This document shows, one piece after another, positions 18,705-29,425 of a stretch of DNA of 64,000 nucleotides. Below the pieces are notes generated by a model, which was given only the letters and a program-made list of their open reading frames with translations, was not told the origin of the DNA and did not search any database. This stretch comes from Amphritea atlantica. GTDB taxonomy: Bacteria; Pseudomonadota; Gammaproteobacteria; Pseudomonadales; Balneatricaceae. Numbering within the stretch: the stretch's first letter is position 1; the number at the start of each line of letters is the position of its first letter. The stretch covers positions 1 to 64,000 of the forward strand of contig NZ_JAHKQE010000038.1 of NCBI RefSeq assembly GCF_018860855.1, written 5' to 3'. The translations under genes and the position numbers were made by a program.

Positions 18705-20432
18705 TCAAGCGCTTTTATTAACATTATGTAAGTGAGTGTAAACCGACACCATAGCCAAGTGTGCCTTAAAAGCCTCCAGCGCTAGTGTGGATGAGGTGAA
18801 TCCAGCAAAGACATCCTGACCATCAATCATCTCCAGCACCTGAGTGACCCGCTCAACACCATAAATCTGATTCAGTAGGCCATGGTATTGCTCTAATGAC
18901 CGTTCAGCATCAAGACGGAACATCAAACACTGATGCAAACAGCGGTATAAAGACTCAAGATCCTGATCTTTTGGCCTGCATTGCTGTATCCACTCACTCC
19001 AGATCAGCGCTTCATCAAGTTCACCTAACCGTAGGTTTAATAAGCATTTAAGCTCGCCGACCCGCAGACATCCCCAAGCACTATCCTCGTCAGGCAAAAT
19101 GCCGATGATCTCAACGACCCGCTGCCCATCATCAAAACCGCCTTCTTCAAGTGCTACTAACAATCTCTCGATTTGCTCATCACTCAGAGATGACAGGTTC
19201 AATAATGGCTCGCGTAGTTCAGCGCCCGCATTATGATTATCTCGAATCAATACATCCACAGGGCATATCTCAGACATACCCGGAACAATAATACGACAAC
19301 TGGGCACACCTAAATGATCGTAATCGGCAATGTAGATATCCATATCCACTTTATGGATCAAATAACACAGGCGCTCAAATTCCGCCTGCGCATCACCGTC
19401 GATATTCCACTCGGTAAAATCATAATCGGTTTCGGTAGCAAACAGATCCCACGCCACTGAACCACTCGAATTCATCCAATGTGCATCTAAATTATGCTGA
19501 TCGGCTACCTCAGCTAGATCAAATGACGGCAGTGAAAACCCAGACAGGTCATCTAGGCTGCGCCCCTGTAGCAGCTCCGCCACCGCCCGCTCAAAGGCTC
19601 TTTCAAATTTTGGATGTGCACCAAAAGCAGCACAGCAGCCACCATCAAGAGGGTTAATTAGCGTGACATTGACTAACGGAAACTGCCCACCCAAAGAAGC
19701 ATCCTTAACCATCACAACCAAACCATGATGACGAAGGCAATCTATCGCTTCCATCATCGCGGGATAACGGTTGAGCACTGAATCGGGAATATCCGGCAAA
19801 CTAATCCCAGATGAAATAATGGTGTTTTTAATATGTCGCTGAAATATCTCTGACAACGCGAGAACCCGCGCCTCGTAAAGGCAATTTCCCGCGGCCATAC
19901 CACTATTTGCATATAAGTTGCTGATGATATTAACGGGAATCCACACCTGATCACCACTACGCTGACGCTCAAATGGAATAGCACAAATCGCATGTTGCCG
20001 ATGAGCCGCATAAATCTCCATCAGCATAGACGGTTTCAACTCACCCGTCATGTTGTATTGCAGCCTCGTTGGCTCATCCAACAGGGCATCCGGTAAAGCA
20101 TCATCGCTGACGGAAAACCACTGCTCATTCGGATAATAAATATACGGCTGGGTCGCAACCTTCTGTCCAAGATAGTACTCAGCAAAAAAATAGTTATTAC
20201 TTAAGCGCGCAAAAAAAGCAGTGAGTGCACTCGCTTGCGCCGCCTCCCGAGAGGTGCCATGACCCTGCGCACAAAAAGCAGCATAACAACGATCCTGTAA
20301 CCTCACTGACCAAATATGCGGCACCGGATTTAACCAATTAACCTCAATCTCAAAACCTAACGCCTGTAACTGAGCATACATCAGAGTGATCGTATCCTGC
20401 AGAGAGCTATCTTTAGTGGGAATCATAGTCAT
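18705..20432 (-). CDS. ycaO: YcaO, accessory factor for ribosomal protein S12 methylthiolation
   Basis: A 575-residue homologue of E. coli YcaO (586). The YcaO ATP-grasp-like domain spans about 45-400, with AAFCAQGHGTSREAAQASAL, YEARVLALSEIFQRH (ATP/Mg2+-binding Glu helices) and AFERAVAELLQGR typical of it. The C-terminal 170 residues are the TPR-like YcaO_C extension seen in the E. coli type. No thiazole/oxazole precursor peptide or dehydrogenase gene is adjacent, so a role beside RimO in S12 modification is preferred over RiPP biosynthesis. It ends 60 bases before the terminator. Confidence 0.9.
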   Translation of the reverse strand: MTMIPTKDSSLQDTITLMYAQLQALGFEIEVNWLNPVPHIWSVRLQDRCYAAFCAQGHGTSREAAQASALTAFFARLSNNYFFAEYYLGQKVATQPYIYYPNEQWFSVSDDALPDALLDEPTRLQYNMTGELKPSMLMEIYAAHRQHAICAIPFERQRSGDQVWIPVNIISNLYANSGMAAGNCLYEARVLALSEIFQRHIKNTIISSGISLPDIPDSVLNRYPAMMEAIDCLRHHGLVVMVKDASLGGQFPLVNVTLINPLDGGCCAAFGAHPKFERAFERAVAELLQGRSLDDLSGFSLPSFDLAEVADQHNLDAHWMNSSGSVAWDLFATETDYDFTEWNIDGDAQAEFERLCYLIHKVDMDIYIADYDHLGVPSCRIIVPGMSEICPVDVLIRDNHNAGAELREPLLNLSSLSDEQIERLLVALEEGGFDDGQRVVEIIGILPDEDSAWGCLRVGELKCLLNLRLGELDEALIWSEWIQQCRPKDQDLESLYRCLHQCLMFRLDAERSLEQYHGLLNQIYGVERVTQVLEMIDGQDVFAGFTSSTLALEAFKAHLAMVSVYTHLHNVNKSA

Positions 20433-20666
20433 AGGGAGAAGGATCCTTGCTACCCATCTTTAGAATAAAAACAGCGGCATCCAGAGAAATAAACCTGCCA
20501 TCCGACAGGTACCGCACAATTATAAGGCCTGTGATATCGACAACACGAAACAGGCAAAAACATAATGGTCTGCATTATCGCGCCATAGGCAAAAAAAAGA
20601 AAAGCGAAATACAACAGATCGTTATTTAAGCACTTAATAAAACAGTAAAATATTTATCTTACCCAC

Positions 20667-20695
20667 TTGACGCATACCCACCTCATCATTAATAT
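20667..20695 (+). promoter_or_regulatory. Candidate sigma70 promoter of the tRNA array
   Basis: TTGACG (20667-20672), a 17-base spacer and TAATAT (20690-20695), followed by a GC-rich discriminator (CGCCGCC) as in stringently controlled stable-RNA promoters. The first tRNA begins 22 bases after the -10 box. Confidence 0.55.
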
Positions 20696-20716
20696 ACGCC
20701 GCCACGGTTGAGACGT

Positions 20717-20792
20717 TCCTTGATAGCTCAGTTGGTAGAGCAGTAGACTGTTAATCTATTGGTCGCTGGTTCGAGTCCAGCTCGAGGAGCCA
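20717..20792 (+). tRNA. tRNA-Asn(GTT), copy 1
   Basis: 76 bases including an encoded CCA. The acceptor stem TCCTTGA pairs with TCGAGGA, the anticodon loop CTGTTAA carries GTT, and GGTTCGAGTCC forms the T arm. First gene of a six-gene tRNA array. Confidence 0.97.
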
Positions 20793-20817
20793 ACCTTTTA
20801 ACCGTACTGAATGACAT

Positions 20818-20893
20818 TCCTTGATAGCTCAGTTGGTAGAGCAGTAGACTGTTAATCTATTGGTCGCTGGTTCGAGTCCAGCTCGAGGAGCCA
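20818..20893 (+). tRNA. tRNA-Asn(GTT), copy 2
   Basis: Identical to copy 1 over all 76 bases, CCA included, and separated from it by a 25-base spacer. A recent tandem duplication or gene conversion is likely. Confidence 0.97.
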
Positions 20894-20904
20894 TTCACTC
20901 AGAA

Positions 20905-20981
<77 letters not shown>

Positions 20982-21019
20982 CTTTAAAGTTACCCTAAAA
21001 CTTTAAGTGGTTAGATTCT

Positions 21020-21048
21020 GAGACACGCTTGAACATTTCGTGTATAAA
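21020..21048 (+). promoter_or_regulatory. Possible internal promoter for tRNA-Pro copies 2-4
   Basis: GAGACA (21020-21025), a 17-base spacer and TATAAA (21043-21048), ending 13 bases before tRNA-Pro copy 2. The -10 box is good, the -35 box matches 4 of 6. It lies in the one long spacer of the array. Confidence 0.4.
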
Positions 21049-21061
21049 TACCGTTCTTCGT

Positions 21062-21138
<77 letters not shown>

Positions 21139-21187
21139 TCTTTCTAACACTTATGAACGTAGTGTCTAATCAATGTTCACCCTTCGT

Positions 21188-21264
<77 letters not shown>

Positions 21265-21312
21265 CCTTTCCAACACTTATGAACGTAGTGTCTAATTAAT
21301 GTTCACCCTAGT

Positions 21313-21389
<77 letters not shown>

Positions 21390-22030
21390 TTTATATGATG
21401 CAATTCATGTGCAAGATCTAGGTCATTCATTTCGATTTATCTATCTCGACCCATATCTGAATCACATTATTTTTCTTTTGTATGATCTATTCATACGGAC
21501 AACACTGTTTTTCAGCACCTCCCCTTCGCTGAACCTTAACGAAGTTATTTCGTTATTCACCGGGGTATACATTACCGTCTGTTTTATCATGTATACAGCT
21601 GCTCCGGATTTTTTCTTCCTAACGCCTCAAACCTTCAATTCAGCGCCCTATCCGTAACCTTATCGATCAACACCTGACCATACTGTCTAAAGTTTTAAAC
21701 TACTTATTATCGACAAGACTAAATCCAACCTTCCCAATAAGACTATCCAAGCACTCAGTATCATCAGATAACAAAAAAGAGGGGAAGATTGAAATGCATA
21801 TGATAAAATTTAACACTTAGTTGACCATTTCCTATCACGCTGCAGAAACAATACCACTAGGGCTTTCGGCTTTTTTTGAGTCATTACAATGCTGTCGCAA
21901 ACCGATGAAGTAAACACTTTGACACAACAATGCTGATGATAAAGACGTTTGCACACTTTATACGGACGTTACAAAACGGTAAATCTGCTCAGGTAACGAT
22001 TGCCCTTCCAAATGCTATAACGGAGTATAG
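21390..22030. other. Intergenic region after the tRNA array
   Basis: About 640 bases without a convincing gene. An open frame that starts inside tRNA-Pro copy 4 is dismissed. The right end holds the diguanylate cyclase leader. No integrase or att-like repeat of the tRNA 3' end was found beyond the array. Confidence 0.5.
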
Positions 22031-23173
22031 ATGACGACTGAGCAGAACTACTTCCTGACCGTCGCGATTATCAATCTAATTTTGGCTTTCTCAGGCACAA
22101 GAATTAAAGACCCAAAGGGAAAACAGAAGTGTACTGCGTTCTTCATTGCTGCTGTTTCAGCAAACTGCCTTAGCTGGTTTTTATATGTGTTTGATATCGG
22201 TGTCATATTAAAAATCATATCGGCGATACTATCGGCTACCTTCATTTGGGGCATGGTCGTTTTCAGCTATCGCCGCTGCGAACAGCCATTACCCATTACC
22301 CCTATATCCCTTATTTTCACACTCAACTGCTTGGCATTGGGATATTTCACTTATACGAGCCACCCCAATAAAGCGCTTCACGTTAGCGCGTTTTTTGTCC
22401 CTTTAGCATTATTTATGATTGCTTATCTATTTCTTAAAAAGAAACAAGACAAAAACCCATCGGATCTCATCTTTGCTTACGCCTGCTGCGTGATGGCGAT
22501 TGTTGTCGTTGTCCGTTCACTATTATTGGAGATGTCCCCTAATATATTTAGCGTCACTATCGTTTCTTCACAAATCATCTGGCCCGCATTCAGCGTTATC
22601 TCCGGTGTGTTTACCCTGTTAAGTTTTACCGAGGAGATCCAATTCAAGTTACAAAAAGAATCTAACACCGATCAACTCACCGGCTTAGCGAATCGGCGCA
22701 GCATGGACTACCTGCTACAACAGGAATGGGCCAAAGCTGATCGCCACCAACGAACCTTAGCCTTAGTTATGCTCGACATTGATTTTTTCAAGAATTATAA
22801 CGATCACTATGGCCACCAAGCTGGCGATGACACACTCAAGAAAGTGGCACAAGTACTCCTCGACTCAGTACAACGTGCTGGAGATGTCGCCGCACGCTAC
22901 GGAGGGGAAGAGTTTCTACTTATCCTACCTGACACTGATGCCTTAGCGGCCCAGAGCATTGCCACTAAGATATGTCAATCCGTTGCAGCGCTAGATATAA
23001 CACATCAAAGCTCGCCCTTCGAAACGGTTACCGTGAGTGCCGGTATCGCTGTGTTCAAGCAGCAAAATTACAGCACCGTAAGGGATCTACTGATGGCCAC
23101 TGACGCAGCCCTTTATCAAGCCAAAAACAATGGCCGCAATCAGGTTCAAGTTATTCCGCTCGAGACAAAATAA
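22031..23173 (+). CDS. Membrane-bound diguanylate cyclase (GGDEF)
   Basis: Makes cyclic di-GMP from two GTP. The N-terminal ~205 residues hold about six hydrophobic membrane segments of no named sensor family. The GGDEF domain begins at NTDQLTGLANRR, with metal-binding Asp in MLDIDFFKNYND and active-site GGEEF at 291-295. RAGD at 282-285 is the RxxD inhibitory site at the proper distance, so product inhibition is expected. No EAL domain. Start supported by CGGAG upstream. Cyclic di-GMP would favour retention of LapA-type adhesins such as the one at the left edge, but a specific link is inference. Confidence 0.93.
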   Translation: MTTEQNYFLTVAIINLILAFSGTRIKDPKGKQKCTAFFIAAVSANCLSWFLYVFDIGVILKIISAILSATFIWGMVVFSYRRCEQPLPITPISLIFTLNCLALGYFTYTSHPNKALHVSAFFVPLALFMIAYLFLKKKQDKNPSDLIFAYACCVMAIVVVVRSLLLEMSPNIFSVTIVSSQIIWPAFSVISGVFTLLSFTEEIQFKLQKESNTDQLTGLANRRSMDYLLQQEWAKADRHQRTLALVMLDIDFFKNYNDHYGHQAGDDTLKKVAQVLLDSVQRAGDVAARYGGEEFLLILPDTDALAAQSIATKICQSVAALDITHQSSPFETVTVSAGIAVFKQQNYSTVRDLLMATDAALYQAKNNGRNQVQVIPLETK

Positions 23174-23967
23174 AATAGATTACCCGACGGTCATACACTA
23201 TAAATGGGCGCGTCCTAATGATGCGTAATTTTAGCCTACTACCGAAAGGAACTTGTTCAAGATCAGAGCGATACCCAATATCGCATCAATAACCGAGCAG
23301 TCCCAAGCAGACACTAAGGACCACAAAGGATTCATTGACAAAGCCTCAAAACTCTATATAGTGATATTTAGCTTAGAAAAAGTCTATTCTTTAACCATTT
23401 GTTGTCGTTGTATTACTATCGTTAGTTTATTTAAGTATTCTCGTCCCACTGTTTTAAATTCCAGTCTTATTTTTCGCTATCAGGACAAACCTGCCCTGCA
23501 TTTGAGCATCAGTCGTACGTCTGCCACTGAATCAACTTCGAATACAGCCGTTTCAATTCTAAAGCCAGAGTTGTCCCGATCATTACTTGCGGCGTAATAT
23601 CGCTACTATATCCGTAAGTATTGAGTGTTCCCGATGTAACGTCATCGGATCACAAATTAAAGTAGTCCGCTGACGCGAGTACTGACAGTACTGCACAGCA
23701 ATACATAGTTTTGTCATCTGTCAGAGATAGTATGTAAACAATCTCTGCATGACTTTTTTGGTTATCAGGCGGAAGTTGTAACGACTCAGTTTCAACCTCG
23801 CGCTAAATATTCGGCTAAACAGAGCCGTTCTGACAACCAGCCCAATTTAATTCACTCAACAGAAATGAGTGATACCCGTTATATACCTTCCCGGTAATAT
23901 CCGAGCTGCCATAGCAGTGAGTTGATGTGTTCAGGGACAGCCAAGCGCGGGTCTATTTGAGAAAAGA
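23174..23967. other. Long intergenic region before rnr
   Basis: About 790 bases. A 114-codon frame at 23253-23597 has no family features and is not called. A perfect 7-base dyad AGTACTG-A-CAGTACT lies at 23678-23692 and a terminator-like hairpin at 23713-23759. Confidence 0.5.
23713..23759 (+). terminator. Terminator-like hairpin upstream of rnr
   Basis: GTCAT (23713-23717) and CAGAGAT (23722-23728) pair with ATCTCTG (23741-23747) and ATGAC (23749-23753), followed by six T (23754-23759). It could end a small RNA or attenuate an rnr leader; no gene ends nearby. Confidence 0.45.
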
Positions 23968-26316
23968 ATGAGTAATAATATTAAAACAGCTATCAATGCC
24001 GCCGATTTTGAAAAATACAGCAACCCTATCCCTGGCCGGGAATACATTATGGGCCTGTTCGATGAACCTGGAAAATACCTCAATCGCGAGCAACTGGGCA
24101 AAACCCTCAAGTTGTTTGAAGATGATGAGAAAGAAGCACTCCGCCGCCGTTTGCGCGCGATGGAGCGAGATGGACAACTCAATTTTGATCCACGTAAAGG
24201 CTACAGCTTACTCACCGAAGACGATCTAATTGAAGGTACGGTTATCGGTCATCCCGATGGCTTTGGTTTCCTATCGATAGACGGTCCTGGCGATGATCTA
24301 TATCTACACGAAAGTCAGATGCTGAAAGCCTTCCCCGGTGACCGAGTACAGGCACGCATCAGCGGTGTCGACCGTCGTGGACGCCAAGAAGCCCAGATCA
24401 TAAAAGTGCTTGAACAAAATATGACTGAGGTGGTTGGCCGCCTGAGAGTTGATGATGGCGAATACTTTTTACAGCCTGAAAACAGCCGCATGCGCAATGA
24501 GATCGACATTCCCGATGACCAGTTGAATGGTGCAGAAGCGGGCCAATATGTCACCGTTGAAATCACTGAGTACCCTTGCAATCGCTTTAATGCCGAAGGC
24601 AAAGTTATTGAACTATTGGGCGACTCTATGGCACCGGGTATGGAGATCGATGTTGCCATTCGTAACCATGACATCCCTCACAAGTGGCCTCAAGATGCAC
24701 TTAACGCCGCCGAAGCCTTAGGTGATGAAGTCACCGCTTCCGATAAACAGCACCGTGCGGATCTTCGTACACTCCCCTTCGTCACCATTGATGGTGAAGA
24801 TGCACGAGATTTCGATGATGCGGTCTATTGTGAAAAGCGTAAATCTGGCGGATGGCGTTTGTTTGTCGCGATTGCCGATGTATCCCATTACGTGATCCCC
24901 GGCAGCCCCTTAGATGTCGAAGCCGCTGAACGAGGCACCTCGGTTTACTTCCCTGGTCATGTGGTACCCATGTTGCCTGAAGCACTGTCCAATGGTCTGT
25001 GCTCATTGAACCCCAATGTCGACCGCCTAGTCATGGTCTGCGAAATGTCGATCAATAATGCCGGCAAGATGACCAGCTATACCTTTTCGGAAGGGATTAT
25101 TCACTCCCATGCCCGCCTAACCTATACCCAAGTTGGCGCATTGGTATCCTCGTCTGAAACTGAACTCGGTAAAACCGTCGCTCACCAGCATGCCGATGTC
25201 GTACCTCATCTACATGCCCTGCACCATCTATATGCGGTGCTAAGAAAAGCGCGCACGAAACGCGGTTCAATTGATTTTGAAAAACAGGAAGTACAGTTTA
25301 AATTTACCGAAGATCGTAAGATCGATAAGATCGTGCCGGTTGTACGTAACGATGCACACAAGATGATTGAAGAGTTTATGCTTTGCGCTAACGTGGCAAC
25401 AGCTCAATTCCTCGAAAAGATTAATTTACCAGCCCTCTATCGTATCCATGAAGGTCCGGTCGAGAAGAAGCTAACTAATCTACGGGCATTCCTCAGTGAA
25501 AGAGGCTTAAACCTAGCGGGCGGTGATAAACCCACACCAGCTCATTACGACCGTTTATTGAAGAGCCTTGGCGACCGTCCGGATGCGCAGATTATCCGTA
25601 CAATGATGCTTCGCTCACTGAGCCAAGCAGAGTATAGTTCTGACAACCAGGGCCACTTCGGCTTGGCTTACCCTGCCTATGCGCATTTTACTTCACCGAT
25701 TCGTCGTTACCCTGACCTACTGGTTCACCGAGCTATTCGTTCGGTTATTCGCCGCAGTGAAACAGGTAGCATTCTAAGCCGAACACTGAAAAAGATTACC
25801 GGTGCAACTGACTCGGTTCACCGCGTAAAAAGCGCCGCGCCGCTTGAGCAAACAAAAAGCTACCCTTACGATCTGACCGCAATGAAAAACCTTGCAGAGC
25901 ATTGCTCGCTGGTATCTCGTCGCGCCGATAAAGCCGGCTGGGATGTTGAAGCTTGGCTGAAGTGCGAATACATGCAAGATCACGTCGGTGATGTCTTTAG
26001 TGGTGTAATCAGTACCGTAACTAACTTCGGTCTATTTATTGAACTCGATGACACTCAAGTTGAAGGTCTGGTGCATGTCACTGCCCTAAACAACGACTAC
26101 TACCAATTCGATGCGGCACAGCAACGCTTAGTAGGCGAGCGCACCCGCGTTAATTTCGGTATTGGCGACAAGATCGAAATCCGTGTGGTACGCGTCGATA
26201 TGGATCAACGTAAGATCGAATTTGAACTAGCCTATAAAGATGATGCCGCTGCATCCACAAAACCTAAAGCCCGTAAAGGCCGCGGTAAAGGTAATCGCAA
26301 ATACAGCAAGAAGTAA
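23968..26316 (+). CDS. rnr: Ribonuclease R
   Basis: A processive 3'-5' exoribonuclease that degrades structured RNA and helps in rRNA and tmRNA quality control. Order of domains: N-terminal winged helix (about 30-85), two cold-shock domains (GTVIGHPDGFGFL near 91), the RNB catalytic domain with the Asp cluster in TIDGEDARDFDDAVYC (around 273-287), the C-terminal S1 domain (DVFSGVISTVTNFGLFIEL) and a short Lys/Arg-rich tail ending KYSKK. Length 782 fits RNase R (813 in E. coli) rather than RNase II. The usual partner rlmB does not follow. Confidence 0.96.
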   Translation: MSNNIKTAINAADFEKYSNPIPGREYIMGLFDEPGKYLNREQLGKTLKLFEDDEKEALRRRLRAMERDGQLNFDPRKGYSLLTEDDLIEGTVIGHPDGFGFLSIDGPGDDLYLHESQMLKAFPGDRVQARISGVDRRGRQEAQIIKVLEQNMTEVVGRLRVDDGEYFLQPENSRMRNEIDIPDDQLNGAEAGQYVTVEITEYPCNRFNAEGKVIELLGDSMAPGMEIDVAIRNHDIPHKWPQDALNAAEALGDEVTASDKQHRADLRTLPFVTIDGEDARDFDDAVYCEKRKSGGWRLFVAIADVSHYVIPGSPLDVEAAERGTSVYFPGHVVPMLPEALSNGLCSLNPNVDRLVMVCEMSINNAGKMTSYTFSEGIIHSHARLTYTQVGALVSSSETELGKTVAHQHADVVPHLHALHHLYAVLRKARTKRGSIDFEKQEVQFKFTEDRKIDKIVPVVRNDAHKMIEEFMLCANVATAQFLEKINLPALYRIHEGPVEKKLTNLRAFLSERGLNLAGGDKPTPAHYDRLLKSLGDRPDAQIIRTMMLRSLSQAEYSSDNQGHFGLAYPAYAHFTSPIRRYPDLLVHRAIRSVIRRSETGSILSRTLKKITGATDSVHRVKSAAPLEQTKSYPYDLTAMKNLAEHCSLVSRRADKAGWDVEAWLKCEYMQDHVGDVFSGVISTVTNFGLFIELDDTQVEGLVHVTALNNDYYQFDAAQQRLVGERTRVNFGIGDKIEIRVVRVDMDQRKIEFELAYKDDAAASTKPKARKGRGKGNRKYSKK

Positions 26317-26396
26317 TTCAATTCTGCTAAGGAGGTCTATTTAGGCTTCCACCGCTCATACTTAGCGATGCAAGGCTGGTATGACCTTATCGGGTG

Positions 26397-26430
26397 CGAC
26401 CTACAACAGCAACATTACTGCAGTAGGTCG
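26397..26430. repeat. Inverted repeat between convergent rnr and sugar phosphorylase genes
   Basis: CGACCTAC (26397-26404) pairs perfectly with GTAGGTCG (26423-26430) around an 18-base loop, with GGG/CCC flanks. It has no T tract but lies between two convergent stops, so it may act as a weak terminator or stabilise 3' ends. Confidence 0.5.
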
Positions 26431-26436
26431 CCCTGA

Positions 26437-28197
26437 TCATGATGCCCCATTCGATAACCAAACACTCTGGTACGGGGCTAATTCGATCATTCCCTGCAGA
26501 TCCTTATAGTGTTGACCACTGAGTAGATCTGACCAATCTTGGGTACTAATCAAGTTCAGGTCGGATAATGACAAGCTCGTCGGCTCGGCACTAATATTAT
26601 TCAAACAGAATATATTTTGTGTCCGATCAATACTCTGCCGCCAAAAACCAAAGATTTGCTCACCCAGATGCAGGGTGAACTGCGTAGCATTAGGATGAAA
26701 CGCTTTCTGTTTAATACGAATAGCGATTAAATGCTTCAGCTTACTAAATACCCGGTAATGATGACTTGTTTCATCGGTTAATAACGACTCTAGGGCGGTG
26801 TAATCCCACTGGTGCCGATTGATCGAGCGAAACTGTCCGGTCATCTCTACCCTTTCATGATCATTCAAGGTACCGAGCAAGCTATGCAGATAGATCCCCG
26901 GAATGCCTTCCAATGCCAACATAATACTGTGCGCACAGAGAAAACGCGCCTCTCCCCAGCTATCTTTACCCTCTGTCGTCCCCTGCAGCGCCTCGAACAG
27001 GGCGATATTAATCTCGTAAGGTTTTTTGCCGCCATCATCAAGCGCACGCCAAGAGACATGACCACCAAAGTTTTGCATCGTCTCGATTATCAGGTCCACT
27101 TCACTATCAGGTAAAATCCCCTCCACCGGTCGTAAACCAATACCATCATGTGAAGCGATAAAGTTGAAAAAAGAGGTGCCATCCTGTGCTGGCGGCATAC
27201 TCATCATCCACTGTTTCAGATAAAAATTCTGACCGGTAATCAGAGCGTGTAACAACAACGGGGGCAGCGAAAAGTTATACACACAGTGAGCTTCATTAGC
27301 ATTACCGAAATAGGAGAGGTTCTCCCGACTAGGAATATTCGTTTCAGTAATGATCATCGCATTCGGGCAAGCATATTCAATCAGAGTTCTAAAGAGACGC
27401 ACCACCTCGTGAGTCTGATCGAGATTTAGGCAGCGGCTACCCGCTTCTTTCCACAGAAACGCCACCGCATCTAGGCGAAAAATATTCACGCCTTGATCCA
27501 AATAAAAACGGAAGATCTGAACAAACTCTTTCAACACAGCCGTATTACGAAAATCAAAATCAACCTGATCATGACTAAACGTACACCACACATGTTTCAG
27601 TCCATCCGCCGTTTCAACCTCGCGTAGCAGTGGGCTGGTACGGGGCCGGACAACCTGAGAAATATCATCATCAGGGCTCGCGGTGAAATAATAATCATGG
27701 CCGATGCCTTCGCCTTTAACAAAGTTTTCAAACCAAGCACTTTCACCCGAACCATGATTAATGACTAGGTCGGACATCAGGCGATATTCCGAAGAAAGCC
27801 GCTGAATATCCTGCCACTCACCGACCGATTCACGCACCTGATAATAGTCGCTTACCGCAAAACCATCATCAGAGCTATATGGGAAGAACGGCAGCACATG
27901 TACACCGCTGATAACCCCATCACACTGTTCGTTGAGAAAGTGATGTAGGGTACTCATCGCCCGCTCATCCGAACGATACAAGCTATCACCATAGGTGATC
28001 ATAATAATATCTTGCTGACTCCAATGATTCTTATACGGTGTGGGTAACTGCTCTACACTCCCCAGACGCATAATCGAAATAAGATCGGAGACCAGTTGGG
28101 TGACCTCCTCCGTTTCAAACGAGCAGTAGATATTATGTAGGTGGTTTTCAATCTGGCTGGCTAGCTGCGCGCTAGCGTCATTTAAAACACTATCCAT
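26437..28197 (-). CDS. GH13_18 sugar phosphorylase, probably glucosylglycerate phosphorylase
   Basis: An alpha-glucoside phosphorylase of the sucrose phosphorylase subfamily. With start ATG 28197 the catalytic residues are Asp243 (nucleophile, FRLDAVAF), Glu285 (acid/base, IITETNIP) and Asp351 (ASHDGIG). The segment [29 protein letters not shown] resembles the YcjM/glucosylglycerate phosphorylase clade more than sucrose phosphorylase. Being in one operon with GpgS- and GpgP-like genes supports glucosylglycerate as substrate. ATG 28197 lies one base after the gpgS stop; a longer frame to 28233 would overlap gpgS by 35 bases. Confidence 0.82.
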   Translation of the reverse strand: MDSVLNDASAQLASQIENHLHNIYCSFETEEVTQLVSDLISIMRLGSVEQLPTPYKNHWSQQDIIMITYGDSLYRSDERAMSTLHHFLNEQCDGVISGVHVLPFFPYSSDDGFAVSDYYQVRESVGEWQDIQRLSSEYRLMSDLVINHGSGESAWFENFVKGEGIGHDYYFTASPDDDISQVVRPRTSPLLREVETADGLKHVWCTFSHDQVDFDFRNTAVLKEFVQIFRFYLDQGVNIFRLDAVAFLWKEAGSRCLNLDQTHEVVRLFRTLIEYACPNAMIITETNIPSRENLSYFGNANEAHCVYNFSLPPLLLHALITGQNFYLKQWMMSMPPAQDGTSFFNFIASHDGIGLRPVEGILPDSEVDLIIETMQNFGGHVSWRALDDGGKKPYEINIALFEALQGTTEGKDSWGEARFLCAHSIMLALEGIPGIYLHSLLGTLNDHERVEMTGQFRSINRHQWDYTALESLLTDETSHHYRVFSKLKHLIAIRIKQKAFHPNATQFTLHLGEQIFGFWRQSIDRTQNIFCLNNISAEPTSLSLSDLNLISTQDWSDLLSGQHYKDLQGMIELAPYQSVWLSNGAS

Positions 28198-28198
28198 A

Positions 28199-29425
28199 TT
28201 ATTCCGCCATAAACTCTTGGTGATCCAGCTCAACCGCCTCGATTAAGCGATCAAACACATCGGGCATCGCACTGGAAACACGACTCCAGCTCGGGATAAA
28301 CGGCGTTTCCATTGGATTATTCAAAAACTGCTCACCGGCGGTAATAATATTGCGAGAGAACATCTCAACCGCCATCTCTTCAGCATGAATATCCAATTGC
28401 AGACCATTCATCACCGCATCGTTGTGATAGGTTTCAACAAAATCCAGAGCAATGCGGTAATAGGTCGCCTTAACCGAACGGAAAGTTTCAGTATTAAAGG
28501 TATGCCCTTGAGTGGCTAATTTACGGAATAACGATTTAGTGATATCGATCGACATCTTCGACAAGCCCGCCTGCATATCATCGAGTGAGAGGTCTTGATG
28601 TTTATGATCATACTGATCGGCAATATCTACCTGACAGAGTCGGTTGTTGGCATAATTACGGTGCATCTCTGATAGCACCCCAATCTCTAAGCCCCAATCA
28701 CTCGGTATACGGATATCGGTTAGCACATCACGTCGAAAGGAGAACTCGCCCGCTAAGGGGTAACGAAAGCTATCAAGAAACTGTAAATATTCGATTTCAC
28801 CAAAGACCTTCTTCAGCGCTCGCAGCAGCGGCGTCACCAGTAAACGGCTCACACGGCCATTAATCTTACCTTCCGATACCCGGGCATAAAAACCTTTACA
28901 AAACTCATAGTTAAACTGTGGATTAGCCACCGGATAGATCAACCGAGCCAACATCTCTCGGCTATAAGTGGTGACATCACAATCATGTAACGCCACAGAC
29001 TCAGCCCGACCAGAAGCTAGAATATAACCCATGCAATACCAAACATTGCGACCCTTCCCTGCCTCTTTAGGTGCTAACTTAAGTGCTTGTAGCTCTGCAT
29101 CCAAAGCTTTTAGCCGTGGGCCATCATTCCAAAGAATACGATGATGCTGCGGCAGCTTGCTGAAAAACTGACGGGCATAGCGAAACTGCTCTTCATTGGC
29201 TCGATCCAGCCCGATTACTATTTCAGATAGGTAAGGCACCTGACTAATCTCATCAATAATATGACTCAGTGCTGGCCCTTCAAGCTCAGAAAACAGCGAG
29301 GGAAGAATCAATGCCAACGGCCTCTTACGGCCAAAACGGGTTAACTCCTCTTCGACCTCTTCGATCGGCCGGTCTGCAAGATGATGCAAAGTCGTAATAA
29401 TTCCATTCTGATAAAAATCACCCAT
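28199..29425 (-). CDS. gpgS: Glucosyl-3-phosphoglycerate synthase-like glycosyltransferase (GT81)
   Basis: Transfers glucose from a nucleotide sugar to 3-phosphoglycerate, the first step to the compatible solute glucosylglycerate. The GT-A fold is shown by [17 protein letters not shown] near residue 37 and the metal-binding DCD at 148-150 ([11 protein letters not shown]). Later [13 protein letters not shown] and [14 protein letters not shown] are typical of GpgS. Mannosyl-3-phosphoglycerate synthase is a related alternative, but this length and motif set favour GpgS. It overlaps the phosphatase gene by 8 bases, showing tight coupling. Confidence 0.85.
   Translation of the reverse strand: MGDFYQNGIITTLHHLADRPIEEVEEELTRFGRKRPLALILPSLFSELEGPALSHIIDEISQVPYLSEIVIGLDRANEEQFRYARQFFSKLPQHHRILWNDGPRLKALDAELQALKLAPKEAGKGRNVWYCMGYILASGRAESVALHDCDVTTYSREMLARLIYPVANPQFNYEFCKGFYARVSEGKINGRVSRLLVTPLLRALKKVFGEIEYLQFLDSFRYPLAGEFSFRRDVLTDIRIPSDWGLEIGVLSEMHRNYANNRLCQVDIADQYDHKHQDLSLDDMQAGLSKMSIDITKSLFRKLATQGHTFNTETFRSVKATYYRIALDFVETYHNDAVMNGLQLDIHAEEMAVEMFSRNIITAGEQFLNNPMETPFIPSWSRVSSAMPDVFDRLIEAVELDHQEFMAE

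Noticed and set aside
18705-20432. YcaO as part of a RiPP (thiazole/oxazole) cluster
   Set aside because: No precursor peptide, E1-like partner or dehydrogenase is adjacent, and the C-terminal extension matches the E. coli YcaO type.
21580-21605. LexA-like box CTGT...ACAG
   Set aside because: The half-sites are 12 bases apart instead of 8, and no SOS gene follows.
23253-23597. 114-codon frame between the diguanylate cyclase and rnr
   Set aside because: Composition is unlike the neighbours, no ribosome site or motif; a decayed gene cannot be excluded.
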